DNA from: Lachnospiraceae bacterium MA2020
GTDB lineage: Bacteria > Bacillota > Clostridia > Lachnospirales > Lachnospiraceae
Assembly (NCBI GenBank): GCA_000746015.1
Contig: JQKK01000012.1
Coordinates: 1 to 64,000 of the forward strand
Reading direction: 5' to 3'
DNA: 64,000 bases
Position numbers and translations under genes: made by a program. Shown here in pieces: positions 54,280-63,381 of this stretch. The notes beneath the pieces are model-generated. The model made no database searches, was not told the origin of the DNA, and was given only the letters and a program-made list of their open reading frames with translations. Each line of letters begins with the position of its first letter. The first letter of the stretch is position 1.

Positions 54280-56019
54280 TTAAGCTTCTGCTTCTACTTC
54301 TTTTTCGCTCTTGTTTTTACCAGTAAGAACACTATAACCTTCTACTGCAAGTGCGAGAGCAAGGACGATAAGGAGGATACCGATGATAGCCTGTGCCCAT
54401 GGACCCCAGTCAGCACCGCCGGCTGCGATTGCTGAGAACTGATTTTTGGTATTGATCACAAGTGAGCTGATAGTTACGAGCATCATGAATACCATAGGGA
54501 TGATTAGCATTTTGTTTTCTTTACCAGCATTGGCGAGCCATGCAGCAATAGCTAAAAGACCTATAGCTGCAAGCAGCTGGTTAGCTGAGCCGAAGAGTGC
54601 CCAGATTTTTGCATATCCGTTAAGTCCAAGAAGGACACCGAGTACAACTGTAAGAAGAGTTGCAAATATAGGGTTTGAAAGTACTTTTTTGTAGCCGGTG
54701 ACGTTTTGAGGTGTTTCACCTTTCTGTCCGTCAAGCCAGAACTCCTGGAACATAAATCTTGCAAGTCTTGTAGCTGTATCAAGTGATGTCAGGCAGAAAG
54801 CTGAGTAAGCAAGTACAAGCAATGTATAAAGAATATTATATGTGCCAGGAATTACATCATCGATCATGTGAGCTATACCGCCGCCGAAGATTGCAGTAGC
54901 ACCTGTAAGAGCGTTGTCAGGATTAGCTGCATTCCACTTGTAAGCATAAGCGATAGCACAAAGTGTCAATATAGCAAGTACGCACTCAATAAGCATTGAT
55001 CCGTATGCGATAGGCTTGGCATCTGTTTCCTTATCAAGCTGCTTTGATGTTGTACCTGATGAAACGAGTGAATGGAAACCAGAAATAGCTCCGCATGCGA
55101 TCGTAGTGAAAAGAACAGGGAACATAAATGTCTTTCCGCTGGCACCTTCAACTGCAAAACTTGCTGCCTGCATGCTGTTCATGCTTGGGTGAGCAACTAC
55201 TACTGCAAAGAAAGCAACACCAAGCATTGCGTAAAGCAAAAATGATGAAAGATAGTCACGTGGCTGCAGTAAGATCCATACAGGAGTTACTGAAGCGATA
55301 ACGATATATATGCCAACGATCCACATCCAGGTATTTGTTGAGAGGTAGATCGGATGGAAGTTCATTCCAATTGCAATGATTGCCACGATAGCTGCGATAC
55401 CGACGACTGATGATGCGATCATTGGAAGATGCATACGGTAAACAAGTACACCGAAAACGATTGCTATAAGGATGAAGAGGATGGATACCATAGCAACGCT
55501 TGCGTGTGAATCTGAAGCAGCCTGATTTATAACACCATTTTCATCAACTACTGTACCGAATGTGCCGGCAACAATTGATGCAAAGGCAGCAACAACGAGG
55601 ATAAGTGTCAAATATGAAAAGCAAAGGAAAAGCATTTTTGCACGCTTTGACATATTTGCTGAGATTATTTCTCCGATTGACCTTCCTCCGTGCCTAAGTG
55701 ATGCAATAAGTGCTCCGAAATCGTGAACACCACCCATGAAGATTCCGCCGAGAATGATCCACAGTGCGCATGGAATCCAGCCGAAAGCTGCTGCACCAAT
55801 AGGACCTGTAATTGGTCCGGCACCTGCGATTGATGAAAAATGATGTCCCATAAGGATAGGAGCTTTTGCCGGAACATAGTCAACGCCGTCCTCCATTTTG
55901 TGTGCAGGTGTTTCACCACCTTCGCCAACTCCCCACTTTTTACAAAGCCAACCTCCGTAAAAAACGTATCCACATGCTAAAGCAACAAGTGAGATGATCA
56001 ATAGTACCAAACTGTTCAT
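54280..56019 (-). CDS. cstA: Carbon starvation protein A family transporter (CstA/BtsT)
   Basis: A 579-residue membrane transporter with about 15 helices. The family motifs VLMGHHFSSIAGAGPITGP, FGWIPCALWIILGGIFMGGVHDF and GFHSLVSSGTTSKQ are clear. CstA and BtsT import pyruvate or peptides when carbon is scarce. The start codon overlaps the stop of an upstream 188-residue gene by 4 nt, so the pair is translated together. GGAGGG lies before the ATG. Confidence 0.93.
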   Translation of the reverse strand: MNSLVLLIISLVALACGYVFYGGWLCKKWGVGEGGETPAHKMEDGVDYVPAKAPILMGHHFSSIAGAGPITGPIGAAAFGWIPCALWIILGGIFMGGVHDFGALIASLRHGGRSIGEIISANMSKRAKMLFLCFSYLTLILVVAAFASIVAGTFGTVVDENGVINQAASDSHASVAMVSILFILIAIVFGVLVYRMHLPMIASSVVGIAAIVAIIAIGMNFHPIYLSTNTWMWIVGIYIVIASVTPVWILLQPRDYLSSFLLYAMLGVAFFAVVVAHPSMNSMQAASFAVEGASGKTFMFPVLFTTIACGAISGFHSLVSSGTTSKQLDKETDAKPIAYGSMLIECVLAILTLCAIAYAYKWNAANPDNALTGATAIFGGGIAHMIDDVIPGTYNILYTLLVLAYSAFCLTSLDTATRLARFMFQEFWLDGQKGETPQNVTGYKKVLSNPIFATLLTVVLGVLLGLNGYAKIWALFGSANQLLAAIGLLAIAAWLANAGKENKMLIIPMVFMMLVTISSLVINTKNQFSAIAAGGADWGPWAQAIIGILLIVLALALAVEGYSVLTGKNKSEKEVEAEA

Positions 56020-56582
56020 ACTTTATTCCCTCCAATTTTGAAAAGTTTGTACTGCTTTTGTTCACCGCTTAGGCGCAAAAGCAGTTTTTTCATAAATTCA
56101 CCTGTCTGGCGACCTGAGAAATTACAGCATACGTTGGAATCATCCAAGATAACTGCGGCAGTATGTGCATCCAGCCAGCCCTTCAGTGAAAATAGAAAAC
56201 TTTTTATATATCGATATTTTTTAAGTGCTTTTAAGGCATCATCCGTAGCGTTGTCACAGATAAAAAGTGTAACTATATTAGTACACATGTGACCGAAAAC
56301 GGGATCGACAAGTTTATCACCTCTGCTGCGTGTATCCTCGATGCACTTATTGAAAGTTTCGATATCCAGTGTGGGAATTGAGTAGATAAATACATATTCG
56401 TGGCGGTCTGCAGACCACATTTCAGCCTTACGCACGAGGGCAAAACCCGTCTGGTGCTCATGAAATGAAGCAGTAGCCACAAGCGGAATGTTGATAGATG
56501 TTTTTCTCTCTATATCGTACCAGTTTGAATAAGCTTCGAGAGCTTTATCTAAAAACTGCGTACGTGAAAGTCCCTTTTCCAT
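56016..56582 (-). CDS. Uncharacterised protein translationally coupled to cstA
   Basis: 188 residues, not recognised. No signal peptide or membrane helix is evident, so it is probably cytoplasmic. It is mixed alpha/beta, with segments such as YVFIYSIPTLDIETFNKCI, FGHMCTNIVTLFI and HTAAVILDDSNVCCNFSGR. The latter could be a ligand- or metal-handling loop (Cys-Cys), though nothing proves it. The strong GGAGGGA ribosome site and 4-nt overlap with cstA suggest a regulator or accessory subunit of the transporter. Confidence 0.7.
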   Translation of the reverse strand: MEKGLSRTQFLDKALEAYSNWYDIERKTSINIPLVATASFHEHQTGFALVRKAEMWSADRHEYVFIYSIPTLDIETFNKCIEDTRSRGDKLVDPVFGHMCTNIVTLFICDNATDDALKALKKYRYIKSFLFSLKGWLDAHTAAVILDDSNVCCNFSGRQTGEFMKKLLLRLSGEQKQYKLFKIGGNKV

Positions 56583-56722
56583 AAAATCCCTCCATTGAGA
56601 TCATAGAAAGTTGTTAATAAAATTTTAATAATAACTGTATCACTTCAACGTGATAAATACAATAAGACAATTTTAACTATATTTTTGAATGATATTAAAA
56701 TAAATCAAGAAATTATCTTGGT

Positions 56723-56751
56723 TTGACGCTTACATATTAGTGGGGTATAAT
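56723..56751 (+). promoter_or_regulatory. Consensus promoter of the surface-polysaccharide locus
   Basis: TTGACG and a perfect TATAAT are separated by 17 nt. A small palindrome CAAGA-AATTA-TCTTG lies just upstream of the -35 (56705-56719) and could be an operator. Confidence 0.75.
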
Positions 56752-56815
56752 AAGGTGTTTGAGTTTGAGTTTTGATATAAATACAATTTTAGTTATATTT
56801 GGGTAATATATAAAT

Positions 56816-58753
56816 ATGGGAAAAATAGTAAAAAATAAACAGCTTTTTGTAAGGCGTGCAGGACTTATGGTATATGATGTACTTGCGGTTATGGCATCAT
56901 GTGCAATGGGAATCCTGTTAAGGTTTGACCTTAGCTATCAGAAATTGATATACACGGTAGGTGGCTTTAGATGGCAGGAGAATCTTTGGCAGTACCTTCC
57001 AATAAATGTCGTGACTACACTGATAGTATTTTATATGTTTCATTTGTACACGAGCCTTTGGACATATGCAGGAGTGCCTGAAATGACAGCGACGGTTTCA
57101 GCATGCCTCGTTGCATCAGTACTTCAGGCAGCAGGTATGCTCGCATTTGGTTTCAATATGCCTCGTGCCTACTATTTTCTTTATGCGATGTGCCTGACAG
57201 TGTTTGTAATGGTCAGCAGGTTTGCATATAGGCTTTTCCGTACTTTTATACAAAAGCGTACAGAGAGTGCAAAGACACGAAATGTAATGATAATCGGTGC
57301 CGGAGAGGCGGGGAATTCTCTTATCCGTGAAATGAATACCAGCAGATATATACAAAAGAGCGTTATGTGCGTGATAGATGATGACCGCTCCAAGGTAGGC
57401 AATTATATCCATGGTGTAAAGGTTGTCGGTGGTCGTGATGAGATAATTGAAAGTGCGGCAACATACGACATCGATGAGATAATCATAGCGATGCCGTCAG
57501 CACCGAGAAGTCAGCTCAGAGAGATACTTGATATCTGTAAAGAGACAAAATGCGAGCTTAAGACACTTCCGGGTATCTATCAGCTTGTAAATGGTGAGGT
57601 AAACGTCAGCCAACTTAGAAAGGTAGATGTAGAGGATCTTCTTGGACGTGAGCCTATACAGGTCGATCTTGATTCTATCATGAAGTATGTTACGGATAAG
57701 GTCGTGCTTGTCACTGGCGGAGGCGGTTCCATAGGGTCAGAGCTTTGCAGGCAGATTGCTACTCACAAGCCAAAACAGCTTATTATTTTTGATATATACG
57801 AAAACAACGCTTATGATGTACAGCAGGAGCTTGCTGAGAAGTTTCCGGAGCTTAATCTGAAAGTACTTATAGGCTCTGTAAGAAATACTGAGAGAGTAAG
57901 AGATGTATTTTCAACATACAGACCGGATATCGTATATCATGCAGCAGCACATAAGCATGTGCCGCTCATGGAGATAAGTCCTAACGAGGCTATAAAGAAC
58001 AATGTCATGGGTACATGGAAAGTTGCCCAGGCAGCGGTAGACTTTGGTGTTACAAAGTTTGTACTTATTTCTACGGATAAGGCAGTAAACCCTACAAATA
58101 TCATGGGAGCGACAAAGCGTATCTGCGAAATGATAGTGCAGTCGTATAATCATCGTGGTAATACATCATTTGTAGCAGTAAGATTTGGTAATGTTCTTGG
58201 TTCAAACGGCTCAGTAATACCGCTTTTTAAGAAGCAGATAGCAGCTGGAGGACCGGTTACGGTCACAGATCCTAACATCATCCGTTACTTTATGACAATA
58301 CCTGAAGCGGTATCGTTAGTATTGCAGGCAGGTGCTTATGCAAAGGGCGGAGAGATATTCGTCCTCGATATGGGTGAGCCGGTAAAGATACTTGATCTGG
58401 CAAAGAACCTTATAAGACTTTCCGGCTATGTACCGGGAGAAGATATCGAGATACATTTTACAGGACTCAGACCGGGTGAAAAGCTTTACGAAGAAATGCT
58501 CATGAAGGAAGAGGGCATGCAGGATACAGAAAACAAGCTTATCCATATCGGAAAGCCTATCGAGTTTGACGAAGAGGAGTTCTATACAAGGCTTCATGCA
58601 CTTGATATCGAGTCAAAGAAAGAAACAGCAGATGTAGGCAAATGGATCAAAGAGCTTGTACCTACATATAAATACACTCCCGGCAAGTATATACCGGGAG
58701 AACATCCTACAGAAGAAGAGATAATGAAGGCACCTACTAAGGTTGCGCAATAA
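56816..58753 (+). CDS. Membrane nucleoside-diphosphate-sugar 4,6-dehydratase (PglF/CapD/WbpM-like)
   Basis: 645 residues. Four N-terminal helices (to ~residue 120) are followed by a CoA-binding-like Rossmann fold (MIIGAGEAGNSL). The SDR catalytic domain has LVTGGGGSIGSELCRQ, STDKAVNPTNIMGATK (MxxxK in place of YxxxK) and FMTIPEAVSLVLQA. This family removes water from UDP-GlcNAc to give the 4-keto-6-deoxy sugar. The next genes encode an aminotransferase and a phosphosugar transferase, as in bacillosamine pathways. Confidence 0.92.
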   Translation: MGKIVKNKQLFVRRAGLMVYDVLAVMASCAMGILLRFDLSYQKLIYTVGGFRWQENLWQYLPINVVTTLIVFYMFHLYTSLWTYAGVPEMTATVSACLVASVLQAAGMLAFGFNMPRAYYFLYAMCLTVFVMVSRFAYRLFRTFIQKRTESAKTRNVMIIGAGEAGNSLIREMNTSRYIQKSVMCVIDDDRSKVGNYIHGVKVVGGRDEIIESAATYDIDEIIIAMPSAPRSQLREILDICKETKCELKTLPGIYQLVNGEVNVSQLRKVDVEDLLGREPIQVDLDSIMKYVTDKVVLVTGGGGSIGSELCRQIATHKPKQLIIFDIYENNAYDVQQELAEKFPELNLKVLIGSVRNTERVRDVFSTYRPDIVYHAAAHKHVPLMEISPNEAIKNNVMGTWKVAQAAVDFGVTKFVLISTDKAVNPTNIMGATKRICEMIVQSYNHRGNTSFVAVRFGNVLGSNGSVIPLFKKQIAAGGPVTVTDPNIIRYFMTIPEAVSLVLQAGAYAKGGEIFVLDMGEPVKILDLAKNLIRLSGYVPGEDIEIHFTGLRPGEKLYEEMLMKEEGMQDTENKLIHIGKPIEFDEEEFYTRLHALDIESKKETADVGKWIKELVPTYKYTPGKYIPGEHPTEEEIMKAPTKVAQ

Positions 58754-58773
58754 TTAGAGAAAGTGTGAGTATA

Positions 58774-59910
58774 ATGGCTGATAAGAAAAAAATCTATTTA
58801 GCATCACCTACAATGCACGGCGATGAGCTCAAATTTATCCATGAGGCATTTGATACAAACTGGGTGGCACCACTTGGCGCTAATGTAAATGGCTTTGAAG
58901 CAGATATGGAAAAGTATATCGGACACGGGATGCATGCGGCAGCTCTTGCTTCCGGTACGGCAGCAATCCATCTTGCATTCAGACTTATCGGGCTTCGTCC
59001 AGGCGATATCGTTTTTGGCTCATCACTTACATTTGCAGCAACTGTAAACCCTATAACATATGATGGCGGAGTACCTGTGTTTATTGACTCTGAGAGAGAC
59101 AGCTGGAACATGGATCCACGAGCTCTTGAGGCTGCTTTTGAAAAGTATCCGAATGTTAAGGCTGTAATATGTGCTAATCTCTACGGAACACCGGCTAAGC
59201 TTGATGAGCTTGAGAAGATCTGTGAAGATCATGGTGTAACATTTATAGAGGATGCTGCGGAGTCTCTTGGTGCGACATACAAAGGAGTTCCGACAGGTAC
59301 TTTCGGTAAGTTTGGTACACTTTCATTCAACGGAAATAAGATAATCACAACATCAGGCGGCGGTATGCTCCTTACACATGATGAGGAGTTTAAGAAGAAG
59401 GCAACTTTCCTCGCTACACAGGCACGTGAAAATGAGAGATGGTATGAGCATAAGGAGATTGGTTTCAACTACCGAATGAGCAATATCGTAGCAGGTATCG
59501 GACGCGGTCAGATGGAGTTCTTGGATGAGCACGTTGCACTTAAGAAAAAGCTTCGTGATAGATATGCAGAGGGCTTTAAGGATATTCCTGAGATCAAGCT
59601 TAATCCATATATTGAGGGTAGTGAGCCAAACTACTGGCTTACATGCATGACAATCGAGGAAGGCTCAAATGTATCTCCATTTGACGTAATGGACGCTCTT
59701 GCAGCAGATAATATCGAGACAAGACCTATATGGAAGCCAATGCATATGCAGCCGGTATATAAGGACAACGGTTTTGTGCAGGTAGAAGAGGGTATTTCAG
59801 TCAGTGAAGATATCTTTAACCGTGGTCTCTGCCTGCCTTCTGATATCAAGAATACAGAGGAAGATATGGACAGGATCATCAGCATTATAAGAAAGTGCTT
59901 TGGTAAATAA
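58774..59910 (+). CDS. DegT/DnrJ/EryC1 sugar aminotransferase (PglE-like)
   Basis: 378 residues, PLP enzyme. [16 protein letters not shown]-like [26 protein letters not shown] and the PLP Lys in [15 protein letters not shown] are family hallmarks. It probably aminates the 4-keto sugar made by the preceding dehydratase to a UDP-4-amino-4,6-dideoxy sugar. The ATG at 58774 with GTGAG upstream is used. A GTG nine nt earlier is the alternative. Confidence 0.9.
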   Translation: MADKKKIYLASPTMHGDELKFIHEAFDTNWVAPLGANVNGFEADMEKYIGHGMHAAALASGTAAIHLAFRLIGLRPGDIVFGSSLTFAATVNPITYDGGVPVFIDSERDSWNMDPRALEAAFEKYPNVKAVICANLYGTPAKLDELEKICEDHGVTFIEDAAESLGATYKGVPTGTFGKFGTLSFNGNKIITTSGGGMLLTHDEEFKKKATFLATQARENERWYEHKEIGFNYRMSNIVAGIGRGQMEFLDEHVALKKKLRDRYAEGFKDIPEIKLNPYIEGSEPNYWLTCMTIEEGSNVSPFDVMDALAADNIETRPIWKPMHMQPVYKDNGFVQVEEGISVSEDIFNRGLCLPSDIKNTEEDMDRIISIIRKCFGK

Positions 59911-59911
59911 T

Positions 59912-60538
59912 ATGCTGTATCGCAGATTTTTCAAAAGATTGTTTGATATAATCCTGTCACTTTTTGCGATAGTTGTTTTATCTCCTGTATTGATAATTAC
60001 GGCTATACTTGTAAGAGTGAAGCTTGGAAGCCCAGTCATATTCTGCCAGAAGCGCCCGGGACTCAATGGGAAGATCTTTAATCTTTACAAGTTCCGGAGC
60101 ATGAATGATGCGCGCGATGAAAAAGGTGAGCTTTTGAGTGATGAAGTGCGGCTTACATCATTTGGTAAAAAGCTTCGTGCAACTTCACTTGATGAGCTTC
60201 CTGAGTTTTTTAATATATTAAAGGGAGATATGTCTTTCGTAGGTCCTCGCCCACTTCTGGTGCAGTATCTGCCTCTGTATAATGAGGAGCAGGCGCATAG
60301 ACATGACGTATTGCCGGGACTCACGGGGCTGGCTCAGGTCAATGGAAGAAATGCGATCACCTGGGAGAAAAAATTTGAGTATGATGTTGAGTATGCTAGA
60401 AACGTATCTTTTTTACTTGACATGAAGATTATATTTGCCACCTTTGGAAAGGTATTTAAGCGTGACGGTATAAGTTCTGCTACATCAGCGACAATGGAGC
60501 CGTTCACAGGGACAAAAGTTGAGGGTAAAAATGACTAA
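59912..60538 (+). CDS. Initiating phosphoglycosyl transferase (PglC/WcaJ-like)
   Basis: About 208 residues. One N-terminal hydrophobic re-entrant segment ([20 protein letters not shown]) is followed by the polyisoprenyl-phosphate transferase core: [24 protein letters not shown], then [24 protein letters not shown]. It moves a phosphosugar from UDP onto undecaprenyl phosphate, the first membrane step of repeat-unit assembly. The short single-domain form is like PglC. It starts one base after the aminotransferase stop. Confidence 0.92.
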   Translation: MLYRRFFKRLFDIILSLFAIVVLSPVLIITAILVRVKLGSPVIFCQKRPGLNGKIFNLYKFRSMNDARDEKGELLSDEVRLTSFGKKLRATSLDELPEFFNILKGDMSFVGPRPLLVQYLPLYNEEQAHRHDVLPGLTGLAQVNGRNAITWEKKFEYDVEYARNVSFLLDMKIIFATFGKVFKRDGISSATSATMEPFTGTKVEGKND

Positions 60539-61529
60539 TATATTGATCTTATCAGCAGGACGCAGAGTTGAGCTGGTTACATGTTTTAAAAATGCCCGTG
60601 ACAGGATCGGGGTAAGAGGAAATATCATAGCAGCTGATTGCTCAGAGCTTGCACCTGCAATGTATTTTGCAGATATGAACGAGCTTGTGCCTCGCATATC
60701 AGAGGGCGAAGCATATATTGATGCAATAATCGATATCTGCAACAGACTTGATGTAGCACTGATAGTTCCGACAATCGATACAGAGCTTCTTCTGCTTGCT
60801 GAAAATAAAGAAAGAATTGAGTCTGTCACAAATGCAAAAGTACTTATTTCAGATTACAGAGTTATCGATATCTGCAGAAATAAGAAAAATACCCAGAAAT
60901 TCATGGAAGAGAATGGATTTCTTGTTCCGAGGATGATCACTGATGAGGAGATGGACAGAGGCGATGTGAAATTTCCATTATTTATCAAGCCTCTTGATGG
61001 AAGTTCATCGATCAATGCCTTTAAGGTAAACAATATCGAGGAGCTCGAGACATACAGAAAGCTCATAGATAAGCCTATAGTGCAGGAGTTCATGCAAGGA
61101 ACAGAGTATACTGTTGACGTATTTTTAGACTTTGACAGTAATATCATCACAGTTGTACCGAGGATCCGCCTTGCGACCAGAAGCGGTGAAATTGCAAAGG
61201 GTGTGATAGTACGTGATGAGGATATTGTAAAGGACATTAAGAGACTTATGTCTGTGCTTAAGCCGATCGGGCACATCACAGTTCAGTGCATGAAGACCGA
61301 AAGAGGCATTGAGTATATAGAGATCAATCCTCGTTTTGGCGGCGGTGCGCCGATGTCGATCATGGCAGGAGCAGATTCATGCGAGCATCTTTACAGACTT
61401 CTTGCGGGAGAGAAGCTTGAGTATAAAGATGATTACAGAGACAATGTAACTTTCCTTAGATTTGATCAGAGCATCATGCTCAATGAAAATATGGAGCGTG
61501 AATTAGAATATGAAGGCAGTAATTTTTGA
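60531..61529 (+). CDS. ATP-grasp ligase in the polysaccharide locus
   Basis: About 332 residues. The N-terminal Rossmann-like half starts [16 protein letters not shown], typical of carbamoyl-phosphate-synthase-like/PylC-like ATP-grasp enzymes. The ATP-binding core has [34 protein letters not shown] and [14 protein letters not shown]. It should join a carboxylate to an amine or thiol using ATP. Given the upstream aminotransferase, I infer acylation of an amino sugar by an amino acid or similar. The ATG at 60531 has GAGGG upstream and overlaps the previous stop. Confidence 0.82.
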   Translation: MTNILILSAGRRVELVTCFKNARDRIGVRGNIIAADCSELAPAMYFADMNELVPRISEGEAYIDAIIDICNRLDVALIVPTIDTELLLLAENKERIESVTNAKVLISDYRVIDICRNKKNTQKFMEENGFLVPRMITDEEMDRGDVKFPLFIKPLDGSSSINAFKVNNIEELETYRKLIDKPIVQEFMQGTEYTVDVFLDFDSNIITVVPRIRLATRSGEIAKGVIVRDEDIVKDIKRLMSVLKPIGHITVQCMKTERGIEYIEINPRFGGGAPMSIMAGADSCEHLYRLLAGEKLEYKDDYRDNVTFLRFDQSIMLNENMERELEYEGSNF

Positions 61530-62184
61530 CCTTGATGATACACTTTACCCTGAGATAGAGTATGTATTCAGTGGATACAGAGAAGTCGCAAAAAAGCTGG
61601 CTATGAGGCAGATAGATAGTGAGGACGCTCTGTATGAGCGCATGAAACAGCTCTTCAGGGAAGACTCAAAAATGGTATTTAACCGTCTTTTAGATGTTTA
61701 TGGTATCAAGTATGAAAAAGCTGATGTGATAGAGCTGATAGACATATACCGCAACCATCTGCCGGAGATACACTATCATGAGGATGCCATGTCTGCGATT
61801 GATTTAATTCGTGAAAAAGGTATTAAGACAGGCATACTTACAGACGGCTATGCAGTGACACAAAGGCAGAAGCTTAAGGCATTGAAGGCGGATGATATAT
61901 TTGATGTGATAGTTGTGACGGATGAGCTCGGTCGTGAAGCGTGGAAACCATCAAAAGTGGGATTCGAGAAGGCAGCGGAAGAGCTTGACTGTACGCTTAA
62001 AGACATGATATATGTCGGAGACAACCCAAACAAGGATTTTTATGTGAGCAGGACAGCGGGAGTCAGGACAGCACGTATCACACGTGAAAATGGAGTATAC
62101 ACGGATGCGCCTTATTACGAGGGCGTTCGTGAAGATTATAGATTGGAGACGCTGGGAGATATAGTTAAATACCTCAGCGATTGA
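61510..62184 (+). CDS. HAD-family hydrolase
   Basis: 224 residues. Motif I is [11 protein letters not shown] at residues 4-14, motif II TDGYA, the Lys of motif III lies in WKPSKVGFEKA, and motif IV is YVGDNPNKD. A cap domain covers ~15-90. A phosphatase of unknown substrate. It overlaps the ATP-grasp gene by 20 nt, and such ATP-grasp/HAD neighbours recur in surface-polysaccharide loci. A joint role in making the sugar substituent is inferred. Confidence 0.85.
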   Translation: MKAVIFDLDDTLYPEIEYVFSGYREVAKKLAMRQIDSEDALYERMKQLFREDSKMVFNRLLDVYGIKYEKADVIELIDIYRNHLPEIHYHEDAMSAIDLIREKGIKTGILTDGYAVTQRQKLKALKADDIFDVIVVTDELGREAWKPSKVGFEKAAEELDCTLKDMIYVGDNPNKDFYVSRTAGVRTARITRENGVYTDAPYYEGVREDYRLETLGDIVKYLSD

Positions 62185-62189
62185 ACAGT

Positions 62190-63380
62190 ATGAACGTTCT
62201 ATGTTTATTTCAAAAATTTAGCTTTAGTGCATCTACAATTTACCTGGATCTCGTAAATGAGCTATTTGCCAAGGGACATCAGGTATATGTGATAGCCGGC
62301 TCGTCAGATACCGGATTGGACTATACAAAGGTCCATGATAATGGCGGGATCAAAACTGCATATGTGGCACTGCCGGATCAGTTTCATACTGACAAGATCA
62401 GGAAAGGTCTTATACAGCTTACGATAGGATATAAGATGCTTTCCGTGATCAGAAAATTCTTCTGGAACGAGCATATCGATATAGTGATATATCCGACACC
62501 GCCGATAACTCTGGCGCCTATATTGCCAAAGCTTTCCAAGCATTATGGTGCGCTGAACTATCTTATGCTGAAAGATATTTTCCCGCAGAATGCAGTAGAC
62601 CTCAAAATGATGGGAGAAAAGGGACTTTTACACAGGTATTTTAGCCGTATGGAGAAAAAGCTCTATGCCGCATCAGATGTGATCGGCTGTATGTCTAATG
62701 CGAATATCGAGTATATTAAGCAGAATAACAAGGAAGTTCCGGCAGAAAAACTTGAGCTGTTTCCAAATACTGTAAGGATATTGCAGAAAGTCACTTATGA
62801 GAAGACTGAAAAGCCATATGTGACATTTATGTTTGGTGGTAATCTTGGAAAGCCGCAGGCGGTTGACTTCTTGCTTGATGGCATAAAACATCTTGAAGAT
62901 TATGATGCAGCAAAATTTGAAATAATAGGAGATGGTACGGAAGCTGATAAAGTGGTTGAGTTCATTGAGAAAAACGAGCTTAAAAATGTCAGATTCACTA
63001 AACAGCTTCCGCGTGATGAATATGAAAAAAGGCTGGCAAAGGCTGATATAGGTCTTGTGATGCTGAGCCCGGATTTTACGATTCCAAACTATCCATCAAG
63101 AATACTGTCATACATGCAGATGAGCAAGCCTATTTTTGCAGTTACAGACAGAGTTACAGATATTCATGCACTCGTAACTTACGAGGCAAGATGTGGTTGG
63201 TGGTGTGCGTCTGATGATGTGGAGTCATTTGCTGAGACGATAAAGAAGATCTGTGACGAAAAAGATAAGCTTACAGAATATGGTGAAAACGGTAGAAAAT
63301 ATCTTGAGGAGAATTTTGCTGTTGCAAGATCTGTTGAGCTTTTGGAAAATGCTTTGAGCAGAGCTAAAGAAAGGAAATGA
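62190..63380 (+). CDS. Glycosyltransferase family 4 (WbuB-like)
   Basis: About 396 residues, GT-B fold. The N-terminal LCLFQKFSFSASTIYLDLVNEL resembles WbuB-type amino-sugar transferases. The C-terminal half has FMFGGNLGKPQAVDFLLDG, GDGTEADKV and PNYPSRILSYMQMSKPI. Followed by a CapE/FnlA-type dehydratase, which together with WbuB makes and transfers N-acetyl-L-fucosamine in other species. The ATG at 62190 is preferred; a TTG three codons earlier overlaps the preceding stop. The ribosome site is weak. Confidence 0.85.
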   Translation: MNVLCLFQKFSFSASTIYLDLVNELFAKGHQVYVIAGSSDTGLDYTKVHDNGGIKTAYVALPDQFHTDKIRKGLIQLTIGYKMLSVIRKFFWNEHIDIVIYPTPPITLAPILPKLSKHYGALNYLMLKDIFPQNAVDLKMMGEKGLLHRYFSRMEKKLYAASDVIGCMSNANIEYIKQNNKEVPAEKLELFPNTVRILQKVTYEKTEKPYVTFMFGGNLGKPQAVDFLLDGIKHLEDYDAAKFEIIGDGTEADKVVEFIEKNELKNVRFTKQLPRDEYEKRLAKADIGLVMLSPDFTIPNYPSRILSYMQMSKPIFAVTDRVTDIHALVTYEARCGWWCASDDVESFAETIKKICDEKDKLTEYGENGRKYLEENFAVARSVELLENALSRAKERK

Positions 63381-63381
63381 A

